Source of the DNA: Adineta vaga
Lineage: Eukaryota > Rotifera
Reading direction: 5' to 3'
DNA length: 64,000 nucleotides
Assembly: GCA_021613535.1 (NCBI GenBank)
Contig: CP075494.1
Span: forward strand, 2,604,001-2,668,000
Shown here: positions 35,700 to 46,139 of the stretch, piece by piece
How positions within the stretch are numbered: the stretch's first letter is position 1
Layout of the letters: every line of letters begins with the position of its first letter
Notes under the pieces: generated by a model
Told to the model about the DNA's origin: nothing
Databases searched by the model: none
What the model saw: only the letters and a program-made list of their open reading frames with translations
Translations under genes and position numbers: made by a program

Positions 35700-37650
35700 T
35701 ATATTCTTCACTGAATAATCTTTGAAACGCATTTTTTGTTGTAAATTTTAGAATAAAAAAGAATTTGTTATTTTGCTAGATCTAATTCTTATCTACTCTT
35801 TCTTCTTAATTTTTATTGAGAAAACAGTAGCATATGTAATCTTATCAAAATAGAAAAACCCGTGAAATATAAAATTTTATGTATTATGAAATAATATGAA
35901 AGAAGAGAACAATAAAAAATACTGATATCTTGCAGTGTAGCACTTTTATTCTTGATCGATGAATATCTGCATTTGTTCACAAGAAAGCAGCATGCAGAAG
36001 AGAAAGAAAGAAGACGGAACAAACTTAATGATTAGAGCATATGTCCGAAGTCGATAGTAAGAGAAAAAGACGTGCTTAAAATCATAAAAAATGAAAAGCA
36101 AAAAACAAGTTTAATTATTTTCATTCTTCAAAAGTAAACATATATTGCTGTCGTGAATCATTTTGGCATCGTATTATTTCGATTCTTGAAATTGAGTGTA
36201 TTGATAAGCGTAAATCAAAAGAAAACAAATTAATCTATATGACTCAGATATAAATCAATTTGGTAAACCCAACTTTTGCTTTTCAGCAATTGATAGAAGC
36301 CAAAAATAGCTTAAGAGAGGGTCCATGAAAAAATAGATCTATTCACTGTAAAAAGTAACAGTTTAGTACAAAACTCTTGTCTTGTCTTCAACATGGCAAA
36401 AGCCTTCTTGGGGGATTTATAGGCGACACATACAAGGGGGAAACAGCCAACTCCAAATTTGTAACACAAGTTCTAAGGCTCTTGAAATGAGAGAGTACAG
36501 TCGAAAGTATTCAGAGAAAACTTAATGTGTTGGAAGCCAATGTGGAGTATGCTCTGGAGTACGGGAGTATTGGGATTCTGGAGTGTCGTTTTCCCTTGCC
36601 ACAATCGTAATTACAATCTACACACAGTTAGACACAGATTATTTGAGGAAAAATTTCAATCTAGAAAAGTAAGATAAATCATGTATTTGATCTACAACGA
36701 TATAAGTCAATTTTCATGATCATCGGATAGTTCTAAACCATTCAAAAAATATTTTTAAAGCATCGAAAATATATAACCACTCAGATAAGTAAATGAATCA
36801 TTGGAATATCTATTAAAACTTTTGTTTTTTTTTGCTTTCTCTTATGTATTTGATGGCTACTGGAGACACAGTCTTGTATCAAGAGGTTGGATTGGTATGG
36901 AAAATAAATATATCCCCTTTTATATGAAACGACACAAATATATTCTTAAGGGATACTATTATCTCCAAAAAGCTGAGAAAAAAACGATATTTTTAGCATA
37001 TTTTAATATTTTTTAGGTAAGGGTCAAAATGATCCCGGCAAGTACTGCGAGGGTTAATTGTGTTTCCTTTGAAACAAAATCTAACTGTGAATACTTATCT
37101 TTCTTTGTTCAGTATGATATTTTATATTGATTTAAATAATAAATACTTAGTTTGTCTTTCATATCTTGAATCTCTCTATATGTTGTTCGTACATATTCTA
37201 TAATCACAGTGAATAATAAGTAACATCTGCTAATATAATGTGATAAAAAAAATAGTTGAAAAAGGATGTAAAACTCTCTCATTTCTTTGTTGTCCAATAG
37301 TTTTGTATCTGGTGCAAACATTTTATTATCGACGTTAGATTACAATTACATTTATTTCAAAAAGATCTTGTTTTTTTCTCTTTTTGTTCTTTCTCTATCG
37401 ATTTTTGAATTTTCAAGATTCAACTGTCAATCATGATAAATAATGATACATATGTTCAAGATGTAATCTATTCAAACAAATCATCAACAATTTAACAATT
37501 AATTCCCTTTTTCTTTCTCTTTATTTCTTTTAGTTTCAATCGAACTGTATTGATTCATCACAAACAAAAATAATAACAACAACAGCAGCAGCGTATGCTA
37601 TATCGCAGTTTTTGCTGATAGAGAAAGAAGGAATATGATATTTTATTTTG
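35700..37650. other. Intergenic stretch between divergent kelch and NHL genes
   Basis: No supported gene. GATCCCGGCAAGTACTGCGA followed by GGGTTAA at 37033-37059 looks like a single piggyBac-type terminus next to TTAA, but no partner end was found. The stretch must hold the promoters of the two flanking genes; none is recognisable. Confidence 0.45.
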
Positions 37651-37653
37651 TAG

Positions 37654-38964
37654 ATATGTAGAAGTTCGAAAAAGAAAACGGAAATGTGTAATATTTAGTG
37701 TAATGGGAGTTATTGTAATCATTTTAGCAGTTGTCATAACTACTCAAATTGTTTTAACAAAGAAGAAAAGTAATTCACTAGCAACATCAACAATAGTAAT
37801 GATGACAGATAAATCACCAACAACACAAATGACAACTATAACAACAACAACAAGTAAAGAAACACTCTCTACTAAAGTAATGACAATAGTAGAAGGTAGA
37901 ACTATTCTGATGAAATAACAGAGAACTGATCAGATCACGATACATACAAAATATTTGTTTTCATGTTAGACAATAGTTTTCGTAATGTGAACTATTACTT
38001 TTCACATGAGCATTATTTATATCATTTGACAATATATTTGTTTTCCTTTATCTTAGTTATTAGTTATCCTACGTGGAATAAAAATGGAGTTATTGTTGCT
38101 GGTAGTCGTTGGAAAGGTAGTCAACTAAACCAACTTTTTAGTCCTGAAGGTTTTGATATTGACGATGATTTAACACTTTATATTACTGATAGCGGAAATA
38201 ATCGTATTGTTCGATGGAGAGTGAATGCAAAACAAGGTGAAATTATTGCAGGTGGAAATGGACAAGGAGAAGAAATAAATCAATTAAATACGCCAATGGA
38301 CGTTGTTATCGATAAACAAAATCGTTCTCTCTTTATTTGTGATTTTGGAAACCGTCGATTGTTGAAATTAGACCTTCATAATCTGGCACAAGAACCAACA
38401 ATTATTTTGAGAACTGCTTGTTCAAGTTTAATTATTGATAGTGATGGATATTTATACACACCCGACATTTTTGAGTGTGCAATAAAACGATGGAAAGAAG
38501 GTCAATCAAATATGGAAGTGGTTGCAGGTGGGAATGGAGCGGGTACTGCTCTCAACCAATTCATTCGTCCTTATTATTTCTTTGTTGACAACAATGATGG
38601 TTCAATCTATGTGTCAGATGCAAACAATTATCGTGTAACGAAATGGATGAAAAATGCAAAAGAAGGTGTCGTCGTTGCTGGTGGAAATGGTCAAGGAAAT
38701 GGTTTAAATCAAATAAATTATGCTAGCGGCATCGCCGTTGATAATTCGAGTAATATTTATGTGGCTGACAGAGGCAATCGGCGGATAATGCGTTTTCTCA
38801 AAGGATCTCAATATGGCGGCACTGTTATTTTGGATAAAAATGCAGAGGAACTCACTGCATATCAGTTGCGTGGTCCTGAAGATATTTTATTTGATCGAGA
38901 AGGTAATCTCTATGTTGTAGATAATGGAAGTCACTGTGTTAGGAAGTTTTTTGTAGATAAATGA
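37654..38964 (+). CDS. Single-pass membrane protein with NHL beta-propeller ectodomain
   Basis: Exon 37654-37895 gives a basic tail (VEVRKRKRK), a TM helix (VIFSVMGVIVIILAVVITTQ) and a Thr-rich stalk. A phase-1 intron joins it to 38057-38964, which encodes six NHL blades. The repeat signature is clear: G-G-N-G-Q/A-G-x-x-x-N-Q followed by P/A-x-x-x-x-V/I-D and V/I-Y-V-A/S-D-x-x-N-x-R-I/V. Examples are LFICDFGNRRLLKLDL, SIYVSDANNYRVTKWM and NIYVADRGNRRIMRFL. The last blade reads NLYVVDNGSHCVRKFFVDK. The frame is intact. NHL propellers bind protein or nucleic acid; here the N-in/C-out topology points to an extracellular binding surface. The first exon with the Met was not identified. Confidence 0.8.
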
Positions 38965-39124
38965 CACTCAGATTTCATGATTGCTTGTTTCTTCTTTGTC
39001 TCAATGTTGAATAAAATAATAAAAATGAGTACCATGAAAAATAAGAAAGTCATTTTAAAAATTGATATACTGTGCCAGTGGTAAAACAGAATAACTTGTA
39101 TATCTAACACACAAATCAATCTGC

Positions 39125-39367
39125 TTATCTTAACTTTTGAGGGTGTGGGTGTGGATGAGTTTCATCGAATAGATTCAAAGCACCATAAGACGCGTTTCGA
39201 TCCTTGCTGAAAGGATCCTCATCAGGTATGTTCTGGATCCGAGATGCTACATTGTCATGCCAAGGACAGCTAGCATCGAATGAAGGACCATCCATATGAA
39301 GGTCACGAAGACTTCCACCATGAAGAATGGTTTCAGTCGACAGGGATACGATTGCATGCGCTGTCAT
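39125..39367 (-). pseudogene. Unrecognised coding-like fragment running into a telomere-like arm
   Basis: An open frame from 39367 (MTAHAIVSLSTETILHGGSL) has higher GC than its surroundings and continues to DPFSKDRNASYGALNLF before reading HPHPHP through the repeat. It ends at the single-arm repeat 39137-39155, as if cut there. No family recognised. Confidence 0.3.
39137..39155 (+). repeat. Single-arm telomere-like repeat
   Basis: TTTGAGGGTGTGGGTGTGG without a matching C-rich arm within 200 bp. It is the only clear one-armed copy besides 61667-61680. Confidence 0.7.
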
Positions 39368-39994
39368 AGCTATTCAAATGAAGAGTGAGTTCATTAGAAT
39401 GATTTCAAGCTTCTTACGACGATCGTTTCGACTATTGCTTAGATAGTCATCATTAGGGAACTTACGCATGAGCTTTTTCTGGTCCCGGTCCCGAATTTGT
39501 GGTACCAAAACGACAAGATGTTCTTGACTACGTCAGTATCCCAACGTTTTCTCCTTTAGTGAAATAATTCTATTATCTTTCACACTCAGTAACATCACAT
39601 GGATAGCTTCTCTTCTCTCGCGTGTTACTGCAGGTGCACAGCTACGAAGACAAGAAGGAATCAGTATAAAAGTCTTCTCTTTCAATAGTCATTTAACCAG
39701 TTGAAAGACAGCTGAATGCTTTAATCTGCAAGCATCATTGCTTTTCTTGGAGAAAATACTTTGCGAGTGCTCCTTGATCACACGCAAGACAATGAATGCG
39801 AAGGATATGCCGGCGAGGGCGATGACTTTTTTTAATTTGATACATAACTGTATGCTGACTCTTTCGATGAAAAACATTTAGTTTTGTTAATTTTTTTGAA
39901 ACTGAGATGTTGATTGTATTGTTCTATTTTAATTGCAATGTAGTACAAACTGTCTTCTTTTGATTATATTGGTCTCACAAGTATATACTCCGCT

Positions 39995-40060
39995 GGTGTG
40001 GGTGTGGGTGTGGCTGTTAGATAGATGTAATACTCACACCCACACCCACCCACACCCACC
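39995..40060. repeat. Telomere-like inverted repeat (hairpin 5)
   Basis: GGTGTGGGTGTGGGTGTGG, a spacer GCTGTTAGATAGATGTAATA, then a long CACACCCACACCC arm. The C-rich arm is longer than the G-rich arm. Confidence 0.9.
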
Positions 40061-40433
40061 CGCCTCTTTTATGGTTTATCACCAATATAAATATGATCCA
40101 AGAAAATGTTGCTTTTTCAAATAATTGCTTTCATATAGAAATTGAATAAACATAGGATTTTGATATAGTTCAAATGTTGGATTAAATAACGAGATGAAAA
40201 AACTGAGTTTATTTAATCAAATTACGTAGTTGAACTAGTTGTTATAGAACGACGAATTTAATAGATAACTACCCAGGTCCACCAATCCCATACTCGGATC
40301 CTATGTTGGATTTTATCGGAATACAACGATCCGACAAAATCTGATAGGATTCCTGGTGACGGAATCACTTCGGATTCCGTCGTGTTCGGATCCGTTCGGA
40401 TCCAATAAACGGATTTTGACGGATCCGATAGGC

Positions 40434-40492
40434 TGGGGGTGGGGGTAGGGGTAGGAATGTAAGAAGAAAGAACATCTACATTCACACCCTCA
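40434..40492. repeat. Telomere-like inverted repeat (hairpin 6, diverged)
   Basis: The G arm is changed to GGGGGTGGGGGTAGGGGTAG and the C arm to TTCACACCCTCAC. It abuts GGATCCG-rich sequence on the left and a gene fragment on the right. Confidence 0.6.
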
Positions 40493-40880
40493 CTTACGCA
40501 AGAAAAATTTGCTTTTATTCGAGGCGGTGGTAGTGGTTCTGGTGTTTGTCTTCTCCTTGCTTTCACTAATCTTTGTCTTTTAATTAGTATTGCTTGTGGT
40601 TATGATGGTGGTGGCACTAAAAATATTCCTGCTGTAGGTGCTAGTGGTGCTTTTATTGCTCTTGGTGCTGTTTGTTGTCTTTGCTGTTTTTGTGCTTCTT
40701 GTAACAAGTCATAATAAGTGTTGATTTTTAAGAATTAAATCAACTGCGTACTTTTTTCTTCCCATTGTTTAAACTCTATAAAATCAGTTGGTCTTACAAT
40801 AATATCATCAAGAATAGGACAACTAGCTGAAATTGAAAGAATACTTTTAAATGTTCCACCATCAATTCGAGAAAAAAACT
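40493..40880 (-). pseudogene. Exon fragment ending at hairpin 6, unrecognised
   Basis: The minus strand reads FSRIDGGTFKSILSISASCP then ILDDIIVRPTDFIEFKQWEE. A possible small intron follows, then QKQQRQQTAPRAIKAPLAPT, a stop, and LPPPRIKANFSC before a GTAAGT donor. The text stops at the hairpin 15 bp further on. One stop and the loss of downstream exons show that it is broken. The protein family is not recognised. Confidence 0.35.
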
Positions 40881-41239
40881 AATCGAGGTGGACAAAGTTT
40901 AATTATGATAGTCTATCTAATTAGTGATGAAAAACCTTATCATATACAAATATAGGTATCATATGAAGGTAAAATATTAATAAATTCATAAATTTTTCTT
41001 ATTATTTTATTATATTTCTAAAACTTTGTGAGGTTTCCCCTCTGACAACTGTATTTATAGTATACTTTCCATATGACCTGCAAAGTTATATTTATCCTTT
41101 ATAGTTATATGAACACTGGTATGTAATTGTACTTTATTACGATAAAACTATACCTGGTGGGAGTATAGATTTAGCCCATTTTTGTAGATATCTGACCACG
41201 GTTTCGTGCGGCATTGGAAGGTCTAAATATCGAGTAGAC

Positions 41240-41309
41240 GAGGGTGTGGGTGTGGATGAGAATATAAATGAAATTGACTTGTTCATTCCATACCCTCACC
41301 CACCCTCAA
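41240..41309. repeat. Telomere-like inverted repeat (hairpin 7)
   Basis: GAGGGTGTGGGTGTGGATGA, an AT-rich spacer, then TACCCTCACCCACCCTCAA. It lies 110 bp upstream of the tRNA gene. Confidence 0.85.
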
Positions 41310-41420
41310 GATGCACTCTGCATGATCTCTGACCATTACTACATTTACTGTCATATAAGCAGTTTGAAGATTAAAATCCAATTTCATTATTCTTTCTTAA
41401 CATCATCACAAACACATCAG

Positions 41421-41492
41421 ATCCGTGTAGTCCAGCGGTCAGGATGTGGCGCTTTCACCGCCAATACCCGGGTTCAAATCCCGGCACGGATA
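41421..41492 (+). tRNA. tRNA-Glu (anticodon UUC)
   Basis: All parts of a type I tRNA can be drawn. The acceptor stem ATCCGTG pairs with CACGGAT, and position 8 is T. The D stem is GTCC/GGAT. The anticodon stem is TGGCG/CGCCA with loop CTTTCAC (anticodon TTC), and the T stem CCGGG/CCCGG has loop TTCAAAT. Internal promoters are intact: an A-box-like TAGTCCAGCGG and the B box GGTTCAAATCC. A T-run 4-9 bases downstream suits Pol III termination. No intron and no encoded CCA, as expected for a nuclear gene. Confidence 0.93.
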
Positions 41493-41639
41493 TACTTTTT
41501 TGCATCATTCAACAGTATCGTCTTTCATATACATACGTCATTGACTAAGAGCATTACATCATGCTCTTGCATTCATTTTCTTTCCTTTTTTTTTCGTGAA
41601 AAAATCAAAATAGCATAGATGTCGTGAAAATGACTCATT

Positions 41640-44600
41640 GATTTTGTTTTTCTTTTGTAGTGGAAGAGGAAGCTTTAGTCATATGATAGCTTCCCCGCAA
41701 CTAATCTCACTGTTCAGTAAATATCATCAATTGTGATAACATCTATTATTGACATTCCTCTTTTGGACGTGGTAGCGATCAGTCGCATTCATCCAGGTCT
41801 TTTTAGTTAAATTTTTCTATCTTATTTCTTCTGAAATAAACGACTCTTTCTTCAAATCTTCTACTTGAAACACCAGTATTTCTGCGAAATTTGCCGATAT
41901 ATCAATAAGTATTCAACTGATAAAGCATTTGATACAAGTCTGATCTTCAATCTCAAATGCCTGCAAAAGCAAGGGGTGGTGCAAAGGCCACCCGAGCAGG
42001 GCAAAATCAAATCCAAAACAATCAACCAAGTCAATCCAGTACAACACAACAAAATGGACACGTTGGCAAAAGTCCAATCGCTGCTAAAACAAACCAACCA
42101 AATTTTAGCATTGCCCCTCTTGTACTAGAGGGAGCTAAATTAAATAAATTGGAGCTTAATGATGACAAAGTCACTGATATCCAACTTGGACGAACAGGAA
42201 CTTTCACAATACAAGCTGCTGATATCAAATCATTTAACCGTATATTAAATGAATTTACATCCATATTAACTACCAATGGTCAACAAGCTGCTAAATTATA
42301 TGTTCCTCGATCAATTCAACGAATTCAGGAAACAGAAAAGGTAGCATTTGTTAAAAACGTCGATCTCGAAATTCCAGTCGATCGAATTACTGAAGCGTTA
42401 AAGACCACCGGTCTAGATGTTTCTAACGTGATCAGATTAACTGGTAAAGACGGAAAGACTCCAACAAGAACGGTGAAGATATCATTCAGTGATGTCCAAA
42501 ATCGAAATACATTTGTGCAAACTGGTCTACAAGTGGATTACATGCGATTCACAGCTGAACCATCAACACAAAACACAAAACCGGTGCAATGTTATGTATG
42601 CTTGAAGTACAACCATGTGGCCAAATACTGCAGAACAAACGAACAAGCATGTAGTCGATGTGGTGATAAACATCACATGGATCAATGCAAGGTCGCAGAC
42701 GATGCAGTCAAATGCCACAACTGTACAGTTAAGCATTTAGCTACATCAACAGAGTGTCCAAAATACCAAGAACAGCAGAAAAAAATGCAGGACTTGGTAA
42801 ACCGATACACAAGCGCAAACAAAACATGCCACACAGCACCGTCATTAAACAACACAAATGATTTTCCATCATTACCAAATGCTGCAAAAGGATCATTAGA
42901 CGAAATCATTAATTCGTTAAGCAAAAAAATGGAAAAGATGATCGAAGACGCTGCAAATCGATTATTCGAAGCATTGCAACAGCAATTCACACAATTCGAA
43001 AAATCATTCAGCAAATCGATCACCAAAAATATAGATGAAGCTTTGACGATTATTGATTCGGATTCAAATGACGAAGGTATAGCAAGCAAGCAAAGCTCTA
43101 CGACAACAACAGATAATCCAATCAGTAAAACCAAACATACTTCCACCAAACCATCAACATCAACAAAGACATCGTCAACACAACAAAAAAAGAAACAGAA
43201 AGATGATCAGGGAAAAAAGAGGACTCGTTCTGCAATGAGCTCGTTAAATTCATCGACATTAGAAAGCCAAGAAACCAAAACAAGCAAGTATGATGATTAG
43301 TTTATGTCATATCAACATAAATTCAATAACTAAACACAAAGACGAACTCCAAGCCAGATTCTCCAAATACGACATCATATCTGTAAACGAAACTAACTTA
43401 AAGAGAGAACGACAGTTCACTCTCTTAGGTTACAACATCTACAGAAACGATCGAGTAGGACAAACCGGTGGTGGAGTATTACTAGCGGTCAAACAACATC
43501 TCAAATGTCGAGAAATACTTAACAAAACAGTAGGTAAAAATGAAGCGATAGCAGTAGAGATTGAAACTAAAACATTCAAATCAATACTTATATCCTCCAT
43601 TTATGTGCCTCCAAAAGCAAAACTTAATTCTAACTTATTCCACGGACTTTACGATATCAACAACAATTGTATTATAATGGGTGATCTTAATGCAACATTA
43701 CACAACAAGGGATCACAGCAAGCGAATGCCCGAGGAAAACAACTGCAAGAATTAATTGCAGAAGGCTTTATCGACAATGTCGATGATGATAGTCCAACTT
43801 TCGAAAAGAATGATCATGAAGTAAAACTCGATTGGATACTAGCTAGTCAACCACTTCTTTCATTTATATCGAACGTTGCAACACATCCAACAATCGGCGT
43901 ATTAAATGGTCATAAACCGATAACCTTCGATATTCCAACTGGAGTTGAACCTAAACCTTTATCTCCAAGAATATCATTCAATTTTAAGGCAGCAAAATGG
44001 GCAAACTTTAGAAGCAAGTTAGATCAACAGCTTATGATATGGAATAAGGATCGTCATATAGATTCAACATTAGATATAGAAGAATATACATCATTCATTA
44101 CAAACTGTATATTAGAAGCAACACAAGAAGCCATTCCACGAACCAAGCAAAAGTCGAGAGAATACACAGTAAGTGAAGTATCGAAAAGCCTGATTAAGCA
44201 GAAACATCAAGCATATCGTAGATGGAAGAAGACAGGAGCTGATATAGACAAACGTCAATATTATAACTCCAAAGTCTTACTTTCGAATTTACTTAGAAAT
44301 GACAGAAGAAACAACTTTAACAAGTTAATGTCTTCATTATGTCATAAAAAAATGTATTCAGACAAAGTTTGGCTAACAGTACGCAAGTTCCACAACAAAC
44401 GAATAAAGCAAACGTATGCGAATGTCATGAATTACAATAACAAAGCAGCGTCATCAGATAGGGAGAAAGCATACTTATTTGCGGATTATTTCGAAAATGA
44501 AGTCTACTCTCAAACTGCTGATACACTGCCTTTTCATGATCAAGTAACATTCCAAGCAAGCAACATCAGAAATGGAAGCATAGCCTCGTCAAGCACAACC

Positions 44601-45085
44601 AAGTGGAAGTCAATAAAAGTAGAAGAAGTAAAATATCATATAAAACAACTTCGAAATAGCTCCACTGGCCCAGATAATATCCACAACAGGTGTTTGAAGA
44701 ATTATTCAAAATTACTTATACAACATATTACAAATTTGTATAATGCAATATTGAGGCAAGGCTATATTCCAGCTATGTGGAAAAAAGCCAATATTATTCT
44801 TCTATTAAAGCCGAACAAAGACAAACAACACCCATCAAGTTATCGACCGATTAGTCTCCTTAGCTGCTTAGGCAAACTACTGGAGAAAATAATCAAACAA
44901 CGGCTCATGCTACAGTTAGAACGTCGAAACATATTACCACAGCATCAAGCCGGATTCAGACCCGGCAAAAGTACCATATATAACATCGTTCGTTTAGAAA
45001 GATATGCAGAAGGACAACTTAGACGACCCGGTCTAAGACGTCACTCGGCTGTCATTCTATTCGATATAAAAGCGGCATTTGACTC
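41640..45085 (+). mobile_element. Non-LTR retrotransposon (LINE), 3' half missing
   Basis: It has two overlapping ORFs: a Gag-like ORF1 with zinc knuckles and an ORF2 with apurinic-like endonuclease and reverse transcriptase. This layout fits the I/Jockey/R1 group. The 5' boundary is not defined; 41640 is an estimate that leaves room for a 5' UTR. The element ends abruptly at 45085 inside reverse transcriptase, where telomere-like repeat begins. LINE copies normally lose their 5' end, so loss of the 3' end with an intact 5' ORF is unusual. Confidence 0.8.
41957..43300 (+). CDS. LINE ORF1, Gag-like protein with three zinc knuckles (447 aa)
   Basis: The basic, Gln-rich N-terminus (MPAKARGGAKATRAGQNQ) is followed by an RRM-like middle region (VAFVKNVDLEIPVDRITEAL). 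A CCHC array begins CYVCLKYNHVAKYC and continues CSRCGDKHHMDQC and CHNCTVKHLATSTEC, about residues 215-265. The C-terminus is Ser/Thr/Lys-rich after a coiled-coil-like stretch (IINSLSKKMEKMIEDAANRL). Such proteins coat the element RNA. The frame is complete. The stop overlaps the ATG of ORF2 by 11 bp. Confidence 0.85.
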   Translation: MPAKARGGAKATRAGQNQIQNNQPSQSSTTQQNGHVGKSPIAAKTNQPNFSIAPLVLEGAKLNKLELNDDKVTDIQLGRTGTFTIQAADIKSFNRILNEFTSILTTNGQQAAKLYVPRSIQRIQETEKVAFVKNVDLEIPVDRITEALKTTGLDVSNVIRLTGKDGKTPTRTVKISFSDVQNRNTFVQTGLQVDYMRFTAEPSTQNTKPVQCYVCLKYNHVAKYCRTNEQACSRCGDKHHMDQCKVADDAVKCHNCTVKHLATSTECPKYQEQQKKMQDLVNRYTSANKTCHTAPSLNNTNDFPSLPNAAKGSLDEIINSLSKKMEKMIEDAANRLFEALQQQFTQFEKSFSKSITKNIDEALTIIDSDSNDEGIASKQSSTTTTDNPISKTKHTSTKPSTSTKTSSTQQKKKQKDDQGKKRTRSAMSSLNSSTLESQETKTSKYDD

Positions 45086-45134
45086 GGGTGTGGGTGTGGG
45101 TGTGGGTGGGTGGGTGTGGTGTGGGTGGGTTTGA
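43290..45134 (+). pseudogene. LINE ORF2, endonuclease and reverse transcriptase, truncated in RT motif A
   Basis: The endonuclease domain shows HININSI, VNETNL, SIYVPP, IIMGDLNATLH, SPTFE, VKLDWIL and NGHKPITF. The last has Asn where SDH is usual but keeps the His. The RT begins with SSTGPDNIHNRCLK, MWKKANIILLLKP, SSYRPISLLSCLGKLLEKII and HQAGFRPGKSTIYNIV. It reaches motif A (ILFDIKAAFDS) and then switches into repeat translated as GVGVGVGG. The catalytic YADD box, thumb and C-terminus are absent, so the copy cannot encode a working RT. No frameshift or stop precedes the break, so the truncation is recent. Confidence 0.88.
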
Positions 45135-45260
45135 GTGGGTGGGTGGGTGTGGTGTGGGTGGGTTTGAGTGGGTGGGTGGGTGTGGTGTGGGTGGGTTTGA
45201 GTGGGTGTGTGAGTGAGAAAAGACACCGACCTACACCCACGCTCATATCAGCTACACTCA
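45086..45260. repeat. Telomere-like array with 33-bp higher-order repeat (hairpin 8)
   Basis: It starts with three to four perfect GGGTGT units directly at the LINE break. About three copies follow of a unit containing GGGTGGGTGTGGTGTGGGTG and GGTTTGAGTG (about 33 bp). It ends with a short, mutated C-rich arm (CCTACACCCACGCTCATA). This is the longest G-rich tract in the window. Confidence 0.9.
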
Positions 45261-45764
45261 CCCTCATCTACATCCAGCGTTTTTTGTTATATTATCAAAA
45301 ATTTTGGGCATGAGTTCAAAAAGCACTGTTTTTGAACCCATATCTGAAGAGAAGCTTGAAGAAAAAGCAATCTATCATTTATAGCACACAATTCTCTTCC
45401 AAATGGTGTATCACGAAGAAAGTTTTGATATGAAAGTGTATGCACATCACATCAAAAAAATATCTTGTCGGATAATTTTGCAGGGATGAGAAACGGCATA
45501 CTGCGATTGTCTCGTCATTAAAATTTCAGTAGATTGATGGATTACTCTGAAATTTTCTATGAATATACTAGAGACTACGAACTATGATATAAAGAAAACC
45601 AGAGAAGTCTAGCTAATGTAGTTTTTGAAATACTATCAAAACAAAAAATTTCTCCTTTATTGTCAAATAGTTTTTGTAGCCACTGTACTAGTTAAAGAGC
45701 GATTAGTCGTGATTTTCCTGAAATAAACAAACATATCGATACTTCAAACCTAACGCTAATGATT

Positions 45765-45890
45765 TAGGGTGTGTGTGGATGAGGGTGTGGATGTGGCGGG
45801 TGTGGGTGTCTGCTCTTCAATAACAACTATATCAACACCCACACCCACACCCACACAGCCACACCCACACCCACACACCCACACCCACAT
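45765..45890. repeat. Telomere-like inverted repeat (hairpin 9)
   Basis: Two G-rich blocks, a spacer CTGCTCTTCAATAACAACTA, and an 80-bp C-rich arm of (ACACCC)n with occasional changes. Confidence 0.9.
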
Positions 45891-46139
45891 AGATCTCTTA
45901 TAGATTCATGAGGCTGCATATGACCGTTATTCCAATAGATTCAAACACAACTCATACACTTTTTGCAGTACACATAACATTCGGATAAGATTCGAAGTTT
46001 CCGCATTTATTTTTTTCATATGAACTGTTCGAAGACGTATACGAAACAATGTCTATAAGTTTAATCATCGATTGCATGACTTAACCATATTGATAATATC
46101 ATTTGTATATGTTATTAGAATCATATTATGACACAAAGT

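Noticed and set aside
37033-37059. Lone piggyBac-type terminus next to TTAA
   Set aside because: No matching second terminus found nearby, so not called as an element.
39689-39877. 62-codon minus-strand frame with a hydrophobic stretch
   Set aside because: Isolated, no splice or motif support; hydrophobicity alone is not enough in AT-rich DNA.
42682-43149. Long minus-strand frame inside LINE ORF1
   Set aside because: It is antisense to a well-supported zinc-knuckle ORF and has no domain of its own.
45041-45267. Minus-strand frames rich in HPHPTP/THTTPT
   Set aside because: They are translations of the telomere-like repeat, not genes.
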